From assembly GCF_021869535.1 (NCBI RefSeq), contig NW_026262582.1, positions 59,966,851 to 60,030,850 on the forward strand: a stretch of 64,000 nucleotides of DNA. Direction: 5' to 3'. The notes beneath the pieces were generated by a model that worked only from the letters and a program-made list of their open reading frames with translations, was not told where the DNA came from and did not search any database. The position numbers and the translations under genes were made by a program. Below, piece by piece: positions 13,256-25,035 of the stretch (its first letter is position 1; each line of letters begins with the position of its first letter). Source of the stretch: Mytilus californianus (Eukaryota > Mollusca > Bivalvia > Mytilida > Mytilidae).

Positions 13256-14010
13256 ATTTTGTTAAAATATAGTTTTTCACTTTTTTGGTTTTTTGGAAAA
13301 TGGTGTTTGTGCTGTATTTATACCCTTCTACCAAGAAATTTGTTTTGCATGCACACGTATAAAAATTGCGGTTTTTATCCAACGCAATCATAGGTTTGAA
13401 CGTTATTTTGTATCTAGACTTGTTTATATTTTTTCGTTTGGGATTGTATTATATTTGCCTTCGGGTTTATATGATCCGTTCATCCTATTTCGACTCTTCA
13501 AAATTCAAGAGTCTATCCAAAATTGAGGTAACTTATATGGCCTTCCAAATACCGTTTCGATTCCTAACATCACCGAAGGAGATTAATTGTCGAAATCCGG
13601 ATATGGTGTACTAATGTTTGCACCTTTTGTTTGCGGTATACCATCTTTTCCGCAAGTTTATTGTTTTCTGTTTGGTATTGAATTATTAATTAGATCCATT
13701 TTGTTACATCTGGTGTTCCTTTTTTTTTGGAAATCGCCAATGGCAGTCAGCAGGGTTTAGGAACATCCGTTGTTCGACCTGCTAGTCAAATGCGTTTTGT
13801 TAAAATATACTTTTTCACTTTTTTTGGTCTTTTGGAAAATGTTGTTTGTGCTGTATTTAGACCCATCTACCAAGAAATTTGTTTTGCATGCACACGTATA
13901 AAAATTGCGATTTTTATCCAACGCAATCATAGGTTTGAACGTTGTATTCAATTTAGACTTTTATCCGACGCAATCACAGGTTTGAACGTTGTTTTTTCAA
14001 TTTAGATTTT
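13256..14010 (+). repeat. T1-specific composite insertion with internal direct repeat
   Basis: About 755 bp absent from T2, T3 and T4, whose flanks join directly from AAGATAAATCTAA to AAAGCCTTTC. It holds two direct copies of a 160 bp segment (about 13,262-13,425 and 13,799-13,960) sharing TTTGTTTTGCATGCACACG and CAACGCAATCATAGGTTTG. The spacer contains CACCGAAGGAGATTAATTGTC, which resembles another common mussel repeat. The second copy ends in an extra short repeat (ACGCAATCACAGGTTTGAACG, broken by two substitutions relative to the first). Open frames of 64-92 codons here are incidental. Confidence 0.7.
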
Positions 14011-14527
14011 TAAATAAAGAATTACATATAAAGCCTTTCAAATTTAACATATTATTCACTTAGTTGAAAACAAATGTCCAGTGTTGAATCTTGCATATAT
14101 CCTGTACCAATACAACAAAGCCAAAACACTAACTAACTGACTGCAATTAATCGTGAAAGTTTCATTATTCATATTTAATAAACAAATTGAATAAAAAAAA
14201 ACAAAACAGATGTTTAACATATAATCTGATCAAAAGATTTACGAGGTTTTATTATCGTAGAAAGATTAAATCTGTTATGATTTGGGGAAACAAGACTGCC
14301 GAAAACGTATTTCAAAACTGTAACTGGTTTTAATTTTAACTACACTTTTTGATAATTCTGGCTGTACATATGTTATGATACAGTCAATTTGCATTCACGG
14401 GCTCGATTGCAGTATTAGAAATCTAACGAAATGTTTGCATTAACTTTTTTTTGTGGAGTTACTGTAGAATCCGGTTTTCTAATCCTATGAATTTAAAAGC
14501 TTTTAAGGCAAATAGTTATTGATATGA

Positions 14528-15226
14528 AAATAAGGAGATGAGGTATGATTGCCAATGAGACAAATATCCACCAAAGTTCAAATAAAGTGGATGTAAGCAA
14601 TGATAGGCAACCGTACGGCCTTCAACAATGAGAAAAACCCATACCATATAGTCGGCTATAAAACGCCCCGATATGAAAAATATGAAACAATTCATATTGA
14701 GAAAATTAATGGCCTAATGTATAACATAACAATTAACGAAAAACAAATATGACAGACGTGAACCAACAACAACCGCTGAAATAAGGCTCTTAACTTGGGA
14801 AAGGCACATACAGAATGTTGCGGGGTTAAACATGTTTGTGAGCGCTAAACCCTACCCTAACCTGGGACAGTGGTGTAACAGCACAACATAAGAACAAACT
14901 ATAAAAATCAGTTGAAAAAAGGCTTAACTCATCAGATCGATACAAAACAATAAACACATCAAACATAAACAAAGACCGGACGTGGCAGGGTATTTATCCA
15001 CCCTCTTCCTTAACAATAAAATGGACACTTAGTACAGATCTGAGAGTACTCGCAGTTACTGACAGCTTGTTAAAAGCCAATAACAACTAATAAACAAATC
15101 TTGTATCTAAGACTAAAATATCAATCAGTTCACATCTAACATCTAATGGCTTTAGTGTAAAGACGTCATTAACAGTCAGAGAAAAACATGACCTTGTGAA
15201 TTGCCAAAATGGCAAACGATCGACAG
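14528..15226 (-). mobile_element. dispersed element L2 (699 bp) in T1
   Basis: Begins AAATAAGGAGATGAGG and contains ATTGCCAATGAGACAAATA, CCGTACGGCCTTCAACAATG and CAGCACAACATAAGAAC. It is flanked by ATTGATATGA (14,518-14,527) and ATTGAGATGA (15,227-15,236), which fits a 10 bp target duplication. The leader copies P1 and P2 lack it (AGTTATTGAGTCAATT near 6,185). Present in T2, T3 and T4 at the same place. Read on the minus strand it ends TCTCATTGGCAATCATACC, the usual end of this mussel family. No coding capacity seen; class unknown. Confidence 0.75.
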
Positions 15227-15775
15227 ATTGAGATGAGTCACTTATTGGGACTAAAACTAATGTAGTAGTGGCAAATATAAGACCACCACCATTTGTCTCG
15301 CAGTTTATGTATGGTCTTGAACATTTTATATGTGTTGTTTCTGTTTTATATCTAAAAGGCAACATGGGTTGAAAATATATTGATTCCATTGCTTATCAAA
15401 TAAACATATACTTCATTCAAATTATGTTTAACAGAACTTAGTCCGCTTATAATGCTAGACATCTCCAATTTCATTTCGGAAAGACGACAAATGTCTGTAA
15501 GAAAATTGTGAGGTCCTATTAATGCACTGATAATACTAGACAGCATTTTGTATCTTTTATATAGACTGGTTCCCTGTCCTTTACTTGTTTGGCTCTGAGA
15601 GATATAAGGATTAACACCAAGATTGTCTCAGATACCCGTATGTTGCAAGGAAGAGAACAAGCCTATCTTGTATATTTATCATAACAATATTTTTGAACAT
15701 TCATTTAGATGAAACAGACCATTGGTTATACGTCAACAATCGGTGATCATAGATATAAATACAAAAACACATCTG

Positions 15776-16414
15776 CAAATGTTGCTGGGATGATACGGGT
15801 TATGTTCTTCTCGTATATTTGATGATGGTATGATATAAAACCCCCAACAGGAGGGACTGTGATTGATTCACATATGATGAAGACATAATATTTCAATCAG
15901 TTAAATTGAGGTCTGGAGCCGGCATGTCAGTTACTGCTAGTAGTCCTTTGCTAATTTATGTTGATAATTGTCATTTTGCTTAGTTTCTTCTGTTACCTAG
16001 TTTAATTTCGGACTCGGACTTCTTTAAAACTGAGTTATAATGTGCGTGTTGACGTGTGTTTTCTTATATTCTACACTGGATAGAGGTATAGGGGGAAGAT
16101 TGAGATCTCACAAACCATGTTTAACCCCGCCGCATGTTTGCGCCTGTCCCAAGTCGGAACCTCTGACCTTCACTAGTCTTGTATATATGTTTTTTTTTTC
16201 AATTTTGGTTCATTTATATGTTTTGGAGTTTAGTGTGACGTTAATTTTCCCTGAACAAATATACAGTTTTTAGGGGACTAGCTGAAGCCCGCCTCTGAGT
16301 TTGGCATTTTCTAGCTGTGTTGAAGACCTTTTGGTAGCCATGTGCGGTTTTTCTGCTCTTTGGTCGGGTTGTTGTTTCTTTGACACATTCTCCGTTTCTA
16401 TTCTCAGTTTTATT
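15776..16414 (+). mobile_element. dispersed element M (about 640 bp) in T1
   Basis: Starts after CACATCTG with CAAATGTTGCTGGGATGATA and ends at CTCAGTTTTATT before ATGAATAAAAA. It includes ATTGAGATCTCACAAACC, CATGTTTAACCCCGCCGC, CGCCTGTCCCAAGTC and TTGTTGTTTCTTTGACAC. T5 has the flanks joined without it (CACATCTGAGCATGAATAAA near 60,726), and P2 also lacks it. It looks like the 3' part of an abundant mussel transposable element and has no coding frame. Counterparts: 28,729, 40,004 (remnant) and 52,335. Confidence 0.75.
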
Positions 16415-18499
16415 ATGAATAAAAAGGGGCTATATACCTTCAAATAAAAGGAAAAAATAAAGATCACATCGTTTCCCTATAACCATATGATTATGTCTTA
16501 ATGCGTACATTTTAAAATTTATTTATTCATGTAATTATTGAATAATCATGATAAACACGTGGCGAAATAAATAACAACACAAAAATTACTTCAATCAATT
16601 TGACTTTATAAAGAACGCCATTTCAAATTATAAATGTTTGTTACAATTCATAGTTTAAGTACAATCGAATAGTTTTCTTCTGCGTTGCCGCTGCAGGGAA
16701 CATATGGGTTGATAAATATATTTCTTTATTATTAAATCTAAATTTGTATTGGCCTTTTAGATTAATATATGACAGATTCTGTCAAAAGCAAAAAACGATT
16801 GATTATTCAAATTATTGTATCAGTACAAAATACACAAAATTTTCAAAAACATCGAATACCTAATTCTGTATTAGAATGATACGCTTAAAATTAAAGATGA
16901 ACAAATCGTTCATGTGTTTCTTTGTTTGAAATTATTTTCGTGAGTCCTTTTTATGTTTATCTTTTAGTATCTTCTTCTTTCTCTACCATTTCGTTGTTAT
17001 AGTCATTCATTATATATCATAATGCATACTATGACAATAACCGAAGGAATTAGTGTATGCGTGTGCAATGAAAAGCTAATCTACCTTTTTAGTTTTATTT
17101 ATCATAAATGATAAATATTAGATATCCAGATGTATTCTGAAAGTGATTTCGAAAGTCAAAAGATCTTCTTAAACAACTATGTTTATATATAACACCTGAA
17201 TGCGGCGTTGTTTATTCTAATGAACATGTCAAAGATATATTACCTCTCAAGCTAATCTAAGAAACATCGTGTCACAAATGCATATTACCATGTATTAAGA
17301 ATATGAATATTAGAACTGTGAACTGACAATTAACAATATATTGAAAAAGTTCCAGACTCGAAATAAAAAGACTAGTAAATTATGTAAAAGAACTACAGTT
17401 CATTGTGTACGGCCGTCACCAAAACACCAAACAACACATTATACAATGTAGTAAATAAAAACGGCTCTATGACAATACAAGAAATGAAACAAACGGCCGG
17501 ATAGATGGTTATTACCCCAATAAACATAAATAAAAGAAGAACAATAGTAATGATAGGTTTCGAGACAATACAAAGAAAGAAACTAACAGCTTTATTTCTG
17601 GTTGTAACCGCAATAAACCTGAATAAATAAAAATCAATCAGAATGTATCAGATTTCGGACAAATTATACAACCTTTCGACTGTTGTCTTATAACTTGACA
17701 ACTGGTATAAGTTTTTATATTTGCCAGATACAAATACAATTAACTTCTATTAAAACTGTAAACAAACAGCGACAAGAAGAGGAATTATGTCGGGATTGAT
17801 TATCAAATACAACAATTTTCAAGAAACATATTCTACTTGCACTTACAGATATAATATATGCATGCTGTTGGTTTATATTGATAGCTTTCAATTCATGGGG
17901 GAAATGCCTATATAAAAAGAGATGTGGAGAATACGTCAATAAAACAGCATGACTGTATAAACATATAAAGATCTAGACCTTATTTTCTGAGAAATCATGA
18001 TACATGCATCATATATCTAGTTATATTTAATGAACTCCAACACCTACATGAACTATACAAACCCTTTGTTAAAATGTTGATCATTCTGCTGAATTGGGTG
18101 TGATATGAAATTTTGCCTCTTGATCTTTCAATGTTAAACTCGTCAAACTTTTTTTTATTTCAACATCTAAATGATTGGGAAACATTTCATGCCACACGAG
18201 AGAGGATGTTACATCTGATGTTGTAATGATCTTTTGGCGATAGGTAGGCGAACTATATCTTTCCATTCTAAGCTCTGAAACAAAATAACTTAAAAGCAAA
18301 TTTAACGATTTTCTATAAATGGCTGATTAAAGTCGTCTATTAACAATGGCATAGCTACTGTTTGTAGATTCAACGAAGTCATTGGAGATCCTTGATAATC
18401 TCTGTTAAATTCATTTACGGATTAAGTCCGTATTGGTACTTTTAGCTGTTATCAAATAGTGCAACGGTATTATGTCATGACCGTTATCAAATATTGAGA

Positions 18500-18740
18500 T
18501 GTAGATGTGGTATGATTGTCAAACATACAAATAACTATTTATCAGAGACTAATTTGCGTAGAAGTAAGCAACTGTAGTTTGACTTACGGTTTTCAACAAT
18601 ATGTTAACCAAATACCGCCTACAATGCAGTTTAAATTAGAAAACCAACGGCTAGATTTATGTATAAATAAGCAAACAAAAAGCAAATATGACATACAGAA
18701 ACATACGACTGCAATACAGTGTCCTGACTTCTTTATTTGT
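18500..18740 (-). repeat. dispersed element L3 copy in T1
   Basis: Diverged, internally deleted member of the L family (GATGTGGTATGATTGTC, GGTTTTCAACAATATG, ACCAACGGCTAGATTTATG). Counterparts at 32,094, 41,668 and 55,424 share the internal deletion; the T5 copy at 63,765 is less deleted. The 93-codon frame across it (18,516-18,797) is also open in T3 but broken in T2 and T4. Confidence 0.65.
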
Positions 18741-19053
18741 TTATCAAGCAAAAAAGGCGAAACAGATACCAAAAGAGACATTACAAAATCGATGTGACAC
18801 AACAACATCATAAACGAAAAGATAAAAAGTCAACTGTGTACAAATCATCACAAAGAAAACTAAATCAACCGAAAATTTGCTATTTGATAGTTTTTTATCA
18901 CTCATTTATTACTATTACACTCAGCCACATATTTTTTGCAACAAGAGCAACATACTACAATATAATAACAAATTGGTCAAACATCGAAAACGATAACTCA
19001 AAATGCATGTCACTTATTGCAATTAAGTGTGCAAATAAATTTAATGCATTCAA

Positions 19054-19124
19054 AAAGTATAAAAATACCGCACTCAAAGAGAATATCCAAAATAGGAAGT
19101 CTATAAACGTTGACAAAATCATTT
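19054..19124 (-). repeat. SINE, 3' portion, split by CACTA element (T1)
   Basis: Minus-strand SINE half whose other half lies at 21,041-21,179. Together they match the uninterrupted copy at 55,978-56,194. The CACTA element entered at TTT (19,122-19,124). Confidence 0.7.
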
Positions 19125-19411
19125 CACTACAAACCAGTAAAAGTCTGAAATGGCCTATATTTGTACTGGACTGTACTGATTTTTACTCGACCAGTCTGAA
19201 TTGGTCTGAAATTTACTTGATAATACTCGACTGTAGTCTGAACCATACTTAACAGTCTGAACTTGTACTCGACCAGTACTTAACCATTTTATTTTCGTCT
19301 GAACCATGCTCGACCTAGTCTGAACCATACTCGACCTAGTCTGAACCATACTCGACCTAGTCTGAATCATACTCGACTAAGTCTTAACCAACGTAGACCT
19401 AATTTTTGTAT
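19125..19411 (+). repeat. left subterminal inverted-repeat region of CACTA copy 1
   Basis: Contains repeated TACTCGAC and GTCTGAACCATA words. It is the imperfect reverse complement of 20,722-21,037; the outer 26 or so bases match best. Such clusters in CACTA elements are usually transposase-binding sites, which is an inference here. Confidence 0.8.
19297..19386 (+). repeat. 21 bp tandem repeat inside the CACTA left end
   Basis: About four copies of a 21-base unit (GTCTGAACCATACTCGACCTA with small changes). The opposite end shows the same words irregularly spaced, so this is a local expansion. It keeps a 71-codon minus-strand frame open with a 7-residue repeat (TRSSMVQ), which is not a gene. 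Confidence 0.85.
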
Positions 19412-20721
19412 CTATATATTGTATTTCATCAATTTAGGAACTGTTTTTAACAGCTATTTCCCCTGGCTAGAAATTTGAACAACAATTTGAAATTTATAAT
19501 GTATTCAAAATGGCATTGAATCCAAAATTTTACAATAAACATAATATAAATTCAACACCATATTTATCAACACTTACATATATATATCACCTTTAAAATA
19601 AAAATAAAACAAACTGATCAAATAATCTCAAAACTGAATTGTTACTAATATTTTCAATGTTATTCAAATTTTTTTGAATGTTTCAGATATATTTTATGGT
19701 TACTGGACAATTTTCACCATATACGTAAGCCTTGTATAGATTTATGGTGTCAGTTGAGTTTAGTTAATAATGCAGTGAACATTTTTTTTATTAAAATATA
19801 TTTAAAATAGTATATAAAGCAACTTAATGAATTTTAAAAATAACACCTTTGTTTTGTAAAACCAAGAATTTAAGATAATCATGACAATAGAACTTCCATA
19901 GCAATCCTTGATAACCATTCAAAAAAAGGAAATGTGTTCCAAAGTTGCAGAAAAAATTTATTTCAATTAAATTTAAATAACTTTTGTCAAAATTAAAGAC
20001 ATGGCATACAAGAAACACTTTAATAAGGTTTATTTACCTCAGTACATGTGTGTTTTACAGGTAAAAAGAAAGCCCTTTTTTTCTTAAACTCGTGTATTAC
20101 TTATCTAGTGAATTCAAAAGGCCTTGCGATTTAAGTTTTACAGGATGTTGAAATTTTTAATGAGTGTTAACTAGAAATTAATACTCTCTGACCAGGTGTG
20201 ATCTTTTTAATGAGTTTGCCCCAAGCAGGAGGTATTACTTTATACTTTACCACTAATCAGAATAAAAATTTTATCTATTTCTTTAATTTTTTTATCCCCT
20301 TTTGATATATATTATATATAATATATCCCAAATTATAATAAGAATAGATATATTTCTAATATAAGGTTAAACAATTTCAGTGATTTTTTGGCTGTTGTTA
20401 CCTCATTAAAAAGATAATTATATAACTATTGTATGTAACCATGGAACCTATATAGTTTTTCTTTAGGAATTTTGGAAAATTAAGTTTAAAAAAAAAAAAA
20501 AAACACATGCCAAACAAGAAGCACCTTAATAAGGTTTTATTACCCTCAGTAAAAGTGTGGTTTTTAGTTAAAAGAATTTTTTTTTTAACAAAACTCTAAA
20601 ACTTTAAAATAAATATAATTAAATTATTATATAAGATAATCTAATTTAACTATCTCTATTTGATAAATCTGAGAATCATGTAAGGATGTAAAAATATATA
20701 CAGCTAAAATTAAAAAAAAAT

Positions 20722-21037
20722 ATAGGTTTTTTGGTCAAGTATGGTTCAGACTGGTCGAGTATTGTTCAGACCTTTGGTCGAGTACGGTTTAGACTGAAAA
20801 AATTGGTCGAGTACAGGTCGAGAATGGGTTAAGACTGTTTCAGACTGGTCGAGTAATAGTTCAGACTATTTTAAATGGCAACGATAAGGGTCAAGTACAA
20901 ATCAGTACGGTCGAGTATGGTTAAGACTGGGATCGAGTAATGTCGAGTAAAATTCAGACCAATTCAGACTGGTCAAGTAAAAACCAGTACAGTCGAGTAC
21001 AGATACAGGCCATTTCAGACTTTACTGGTTAGTAGTG
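20722..21037 (-). repeat. right subterminal inverted-repeat region of CACTA copy 1
   Basis: About ten GGTCGAGTA, GGTCAAGTA or close variants, interleaved with TTCAGACTGG words. Reverse complement of the left end but with different spacing. Ends GTAGTG at 21,037, followed by the TTT duplication. Confidence 0.8.
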
Positions 21038-21040
21038 TTT

Positions 21041-21179
21041 GCTATCAATCAACGGAACAAGTGAAAAGTAAATGCCATACTCCGGACTTGGTACAGACAT
21101 TTTTCTGAAAAATAGTCGGTTAAACCTAGTTTAACAGCTAACTAAACCTCCCACCTGTATGACAGTTGTTCATAGTTCC
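21041..21179 (-). repeat. SINE, 5' portion, split by CACTA element (T1)
   Basis: Continuation of the SINE interrupted at 19,124. It carries the tRNA-like head on the minus strand (GGAACTATGAACAACTGTC, then CATACAGGTGGGAGG). Confidence 0.65.
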
Positions 21180-22242
21180 GTTATATTGATAAAATAGGGT
21201 AAGCAACCCAAACAGACATTATAGGATAATGTGACAATAATAAGAATCCAAAACTCTGTAAACATACAACACATACATAATAATATACCACATGATTTAT
21301 GTCAGGAAATATTAACAAGAAGTGAACATTCCTCCAGAGGCAGGTGCTATTTTCTTGTTGATGAGATTATGTGGTTTAAAAAATATACTAGCTGTGTTAA
21401 AACCGTTTTATCATTATAATCGTTGTATGTTCCAGGACTGGTGATTAATTATTAATTGACCTATGGAAGTCAGTTAATTTAAAAATGTATTTTGTTCAAA
21501 ATGTAATTATTTTGTTATTGAAGACAACAATCTTTATGTTTTTTCTTTACATATTTGAGTTAAATTTCCTCTGACAGAAACCTTTTTGAGAAATATACCC
21601 ACAATGTTTAATAATAATCTTAAACCATTACTTTGAAAGTTGAGTGTTAGCTATTATGTATACGTCAATGAGACAGACATCCTACAGCAAAGAACAAAAT
21701 GCATTTTGATGTGATTTTCAACAAAGTGTGTCATATTTCTAATGGCTATAGAAAACTTTGGCACATCCAAATTACCCAAGTTTACATTAAACATGTTAAA
21801 ATAACAGGAAATTCAAACCCCTTGATGAATTAAAGGGGAGTTATCTGGGTTTGTACTTTAATTCTAATAAATGAAAAGGACCATATATGAACATGTGTAG
21901 TAACTGCTGCAGTGATGATATACGATTTCTTGTTGATAAAATCAATTTGTTAATGGTCATTTTTTATAAACCATTTTTTTTTCTATCTTTTATCCTACAC
22001 AAACATGGATTTAAATCTGTATATGCAAACATATCCGCTGGTATAATATCAAAAGGTCCCGTCACCGAAATATACATAAATCAGCTCGAAATTCATTTTT
22101 CAAATGTGATTTGTCATGCTCTTGTACATCGAGGCTAAATAGATTCTTCCTTACATTGTTTTTAGCAGCGTGTGAAACAACATTTAAACAAAACAAACGA
22201 TAAGCTTGATTAACTGAAAATTTCCTGGTTTTTAGATCTAAA

Positions 22243-22683
22243 GGTTGCACTTTATAAATGCAGCTGTTTCACAAACCACGACTCTTTTGGGGAGATATAT
22301 AATATTCATGGATCTTTTGTTTTGTTTACCTACTGATTCCTAGATAAGATCTCTATGTTTTATATCGTAGAAACATAACTTGGGAATGTTACCAGTATAT
22401 ATACACATGAATAGCGGCCAAATTAAAAATTGTGGAAAACACAAAGTGAAGGGAGGGGTAGTACAGAATTTTAATATAAGTTTAATATAAGTCATGGCAT
22501 ATAAAAGTTGAAAATATGCCGCACAGCCCTATATTTTGACCTTTGAAAAAATAGTAGTGCATTAGAGCTTTCCATTCTAGGATATGATTTTTTGCGAACT
22601 TTCCTGGTAAAAGTGGTACAGTTTTAGCCATAAAAGGAGTTCCTTTGGAAAATTGCATTGTCTATATGTACAGAATTGCAACC
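22243..22683. mobile_element. 441 bp MITE-like element (T2)
   Basis: Starts GGTTGCACTTTATAAATG and ends GTACAGAATTGCAACC, giving a 7-base perfect inverted end (GGTTGCA) that continues imperfectly. It is flanked by TAAA on both sides (22,239-22,242 and 22,684-22,687). T1 (9,439) and T5 (57,498) show the uninterrupted sequence ATCTAAAACGT or close to it. No coding frame. Superfamily not assigned: a 4-base duplication that is not TTAA does not fit classical piggyBac. Confidence 0.8.
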
Positions 22684-25035
22684 TAAAACGTAATAATTTT
22701 AAGAGTCTGTCGGAAGAGTGAACGCTTTTGCACCCAATTATTCTACATAGAAAAACGATCAGTTCAGTATTCGTAACAGAAGCATTTAATAATCATAAAA
22801 TTAGATGTAGGCTATGCGTTATTGAGACAGAAGTCCAAGTAAACGAAGAAAATGTTTCCATTCCTTCAAAAGCTTTATTATTGTATAGCCTTTTAATAAT
22901 GCGATTCACTGCAGTTTTAGCCACATCTGGGCATTTTTTGTTTGATGAAATCTACGAACGTAATTTAAAAATCTAAGCTGTTTGGCATTTAAATTTATAC
23001 TAGGAAATTCTTGCAGTTGCAAGGTATCAGTGTTTAATCATTTCGTAAGGAAATGAAGCCTTATTGTCATTGAAATTGTAGTCATAACTCGTTCTTATGG
23101 CTTCCAATTTTCAAAGTGAATCTGTATAGCATATGTCAGCCTAAATATGTCTTTTTATTTTCTGATATGAATGCCTTAGGAAAACTTTGCCATTTAAAGC
23201 TTGATTATTAGAAAATTTCACATCACTACATACAAAAGATGACAACAGTTTAAATGACACTTGGGTATTCTGTGATCTCTCGATGTAATCGTGTCTGTGT
23301 CTGTGTCTAAAGTCATGTAAATATGCACATGTCGTAATGTATGTTGGTTTTATCTGTGACGATGTGATATTATAAATATCAGTAATTCTGGCTGATGTAT
23401 CCAAAAATAACGCTGTTTCAGATATCTTCGGATATCCTTAAGGATGTTAATTTCTAAATTTGGAAAATCTTTATTTTCATTAATACATTAATGCATTCTT
23501 GATATAATTCGGAGAACAACGAACAAAAGCATTGCTAAAAGAAAATAATACGTAATGATAAAAACAAAATCCACTAAGGAATTCCTAAGGAAATACTAAA
23601 TAATAAATAAAGACCATATTAACAACCAGTAAAAGGGAAATTGTTCCGAATAAAATAAGTATTTCCAATGTTTTTAGATGCACCATTGGTCATAAGGATA
23701 GTACACATCGTGTTATAAAGTCTATTCTTTCATATCATAATGGAACAGAGAGGACAGGTAGTGGAAACGAATAATTGGACATTACAATTGTCATCTGTGA
23801 CATGGATATTCCATGACATTCAAACTATCTATTCCATAATATACATGGGCTACTTGAATGCATAAATAGAAATATGCAGTTCACATTGGGAAATATTGAA
23901 TCATTGTTTGCAATCTACCCTCTCTGTCAGTTCTTCATTAGAGACTCTAAAGAACTAAGTAAAATTCATTGTGTGTACCCCGAAATAAAAACAATGTCAC
24001 GTCATAGGATGAAACTCTATTGTTAAGTACACTTTTTACTAATCATAACGCAAACGAAAAATTACTCAATATCATTCACGACATATGGGAAACTTCTCTG
24101 CATCTATGATATTCTGTATTTTAAGTTCAGTTTGACAAGAGAAAACATCAAAATCACTAAACATTAGAAGCACTCATGTTTAAATTTTTTTTTTTAGTTT
24201 TTCTAATATCTGTGTTAAGATAAGAAAAAGCAAATATTTTCTACAAGTGCGCGTGGACAGGGACTGTGATTGTATGTACTCACACAAATCTTTGTAATTC
24301 TTTATAGAATCAACGACATCTGATTCAAACACCTACGGAACATTTACATGTATATTCAAAATATTGCATTATACGTGTATCTTTAAACATATAGAACATA
24401 TGAAAGGCTGTTAGGATCAATCTGGGAATGCATTTCCTTGTAAAAGAATAAATGATTATGCGATATTTCAAATGTAAATATCATTATTGCTCCGAATTTG
24501 CATGCACTTAGTACCAAAGAACATTATTGAAAAATCTCAAGATTAAATAAAATGATCAAAACAAGGTTGTTGTGTCTGAAAAATGAATGGCAAGGACAAG
24601 TACATAAAGTTCATTACAGTAAAAAAAAGATGAAAACAATAATATTGATATGTCAAGAAATGAAATACCACGTTGATTTCAAGAGAAAACAAGCAATATA
24701 ATGAGTGGATGACTTAAAGAAGATTTATAGCGATTGCAGTAAACCCAACACGTGCATATGGAATCACCTTAATATCATTTGCTATGGTTTAATATTTTGT
24801 TCTGTATACCAATCAGTATGTTGTCGGTAAACATATGTTGTTTTTAAAAAACAGGTTAAAACATACACTTATACATGTCTACTAAAACATTAACAATTTA
24901 AACTATAGAAAAATTCATCCTTTAAAATATGAACTGAAAAAACGAAATACAAGTGACCTTGTTTTCAATTAGGAAAAAAGAAAACAACAGCCAATATCAA
25001 CCATACATGTTTAGTTGTACTGTATGCCATATGAA

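Larger units (their letters stand above)
19125..21037. mobile_element. non-autonomous CACTA (EnSpm/CMC-type) DNA transposon, copy 1
   Basis: 1,913 bp starting CACTACAAACCAGTAAAAG and ending CTTTACTGGTTAGTAGTG, flanked on both sides by TTT. The homologous site in T4 (56,053-56,055) is empty with a single TTT, so the element and its 3-base target duplication are demonstrated directly. CACTA at the ends, a 3-base duplication and long subterminal repeats are hallmarks of the CACTA superfamily. Subterminal regions (19,125-19,411 and 20,722-21,037) are inverted relative to each other and packed with CTCGAC/GTCGAG and GTCTGAA words. The core (19,412-20,721) is very AT rich and has no transposase frame, so movement would need an enzyme from elsewhere. 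A second copy is at 42,294-44,208. Confidence 0.88.
8178..21326 (+). repeat. tandem macro-unit T1 (13.1 kb)
   Basis: First full unit. Order of landmarks: TTCCTCC..GCAGGTGCTAT 8,184; GTAACTGCTGCAGTGATGA 8,740; CACCCAATTA 9,499; GTGACGATGTGATAT 9,977; GTTCTTCATTAGAGAC 10,650; GTGCGCGT 10,969; L1 element 11,667; R pseudogene 12,490; composite insert 13,256; L2 14,528; M 15,776; TACGGCCGTCACC 17,409; L3 18,500; SINE plus CACTA 19,054-21,179. The stretch 8,178-11,666 holds no gene or element I can name. T1 lacks the 441 bp MITE (empty TAAA site at 9,439-9,442) and carries a private insert at 13,256-14,010. Its last 4 kb nearly matches the end of T3. Confidence 0.85.

Noticed and set aside
14840..14880. 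CCCTACCCTAACC and similar words resembling telomere repeats (also near 27,830 and 39,125)
   Set aside because: Single occurrences inside element L2, not tandem TTAGGG-type arrays.
18737..19252. 171-codon plus-strand frame
   Set aside because: It spans unit sequence, a SINE fragment and the CACTA end. The near-identical T3 copy does not keep it open, and composition is that of AT-rich non-coding DNA.
22728..22976. 82-codon frame conserved in T2, T3 and T4 (also 34,530 and 45,897)
   Set aside because: It lacks an ATG start (TTG only), differences between T2 and T3 are mostly amino-acid changing, and T1 and T5 have stops. Shared by duplication, not by selection.
23141..23404. Minus-strand frame of 87-104 codons conserved in three units
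   Set aside because: The T3 copy differs by an in-frame length change and many replacements, and T1 and T5 do not keep it. No domain recognised.
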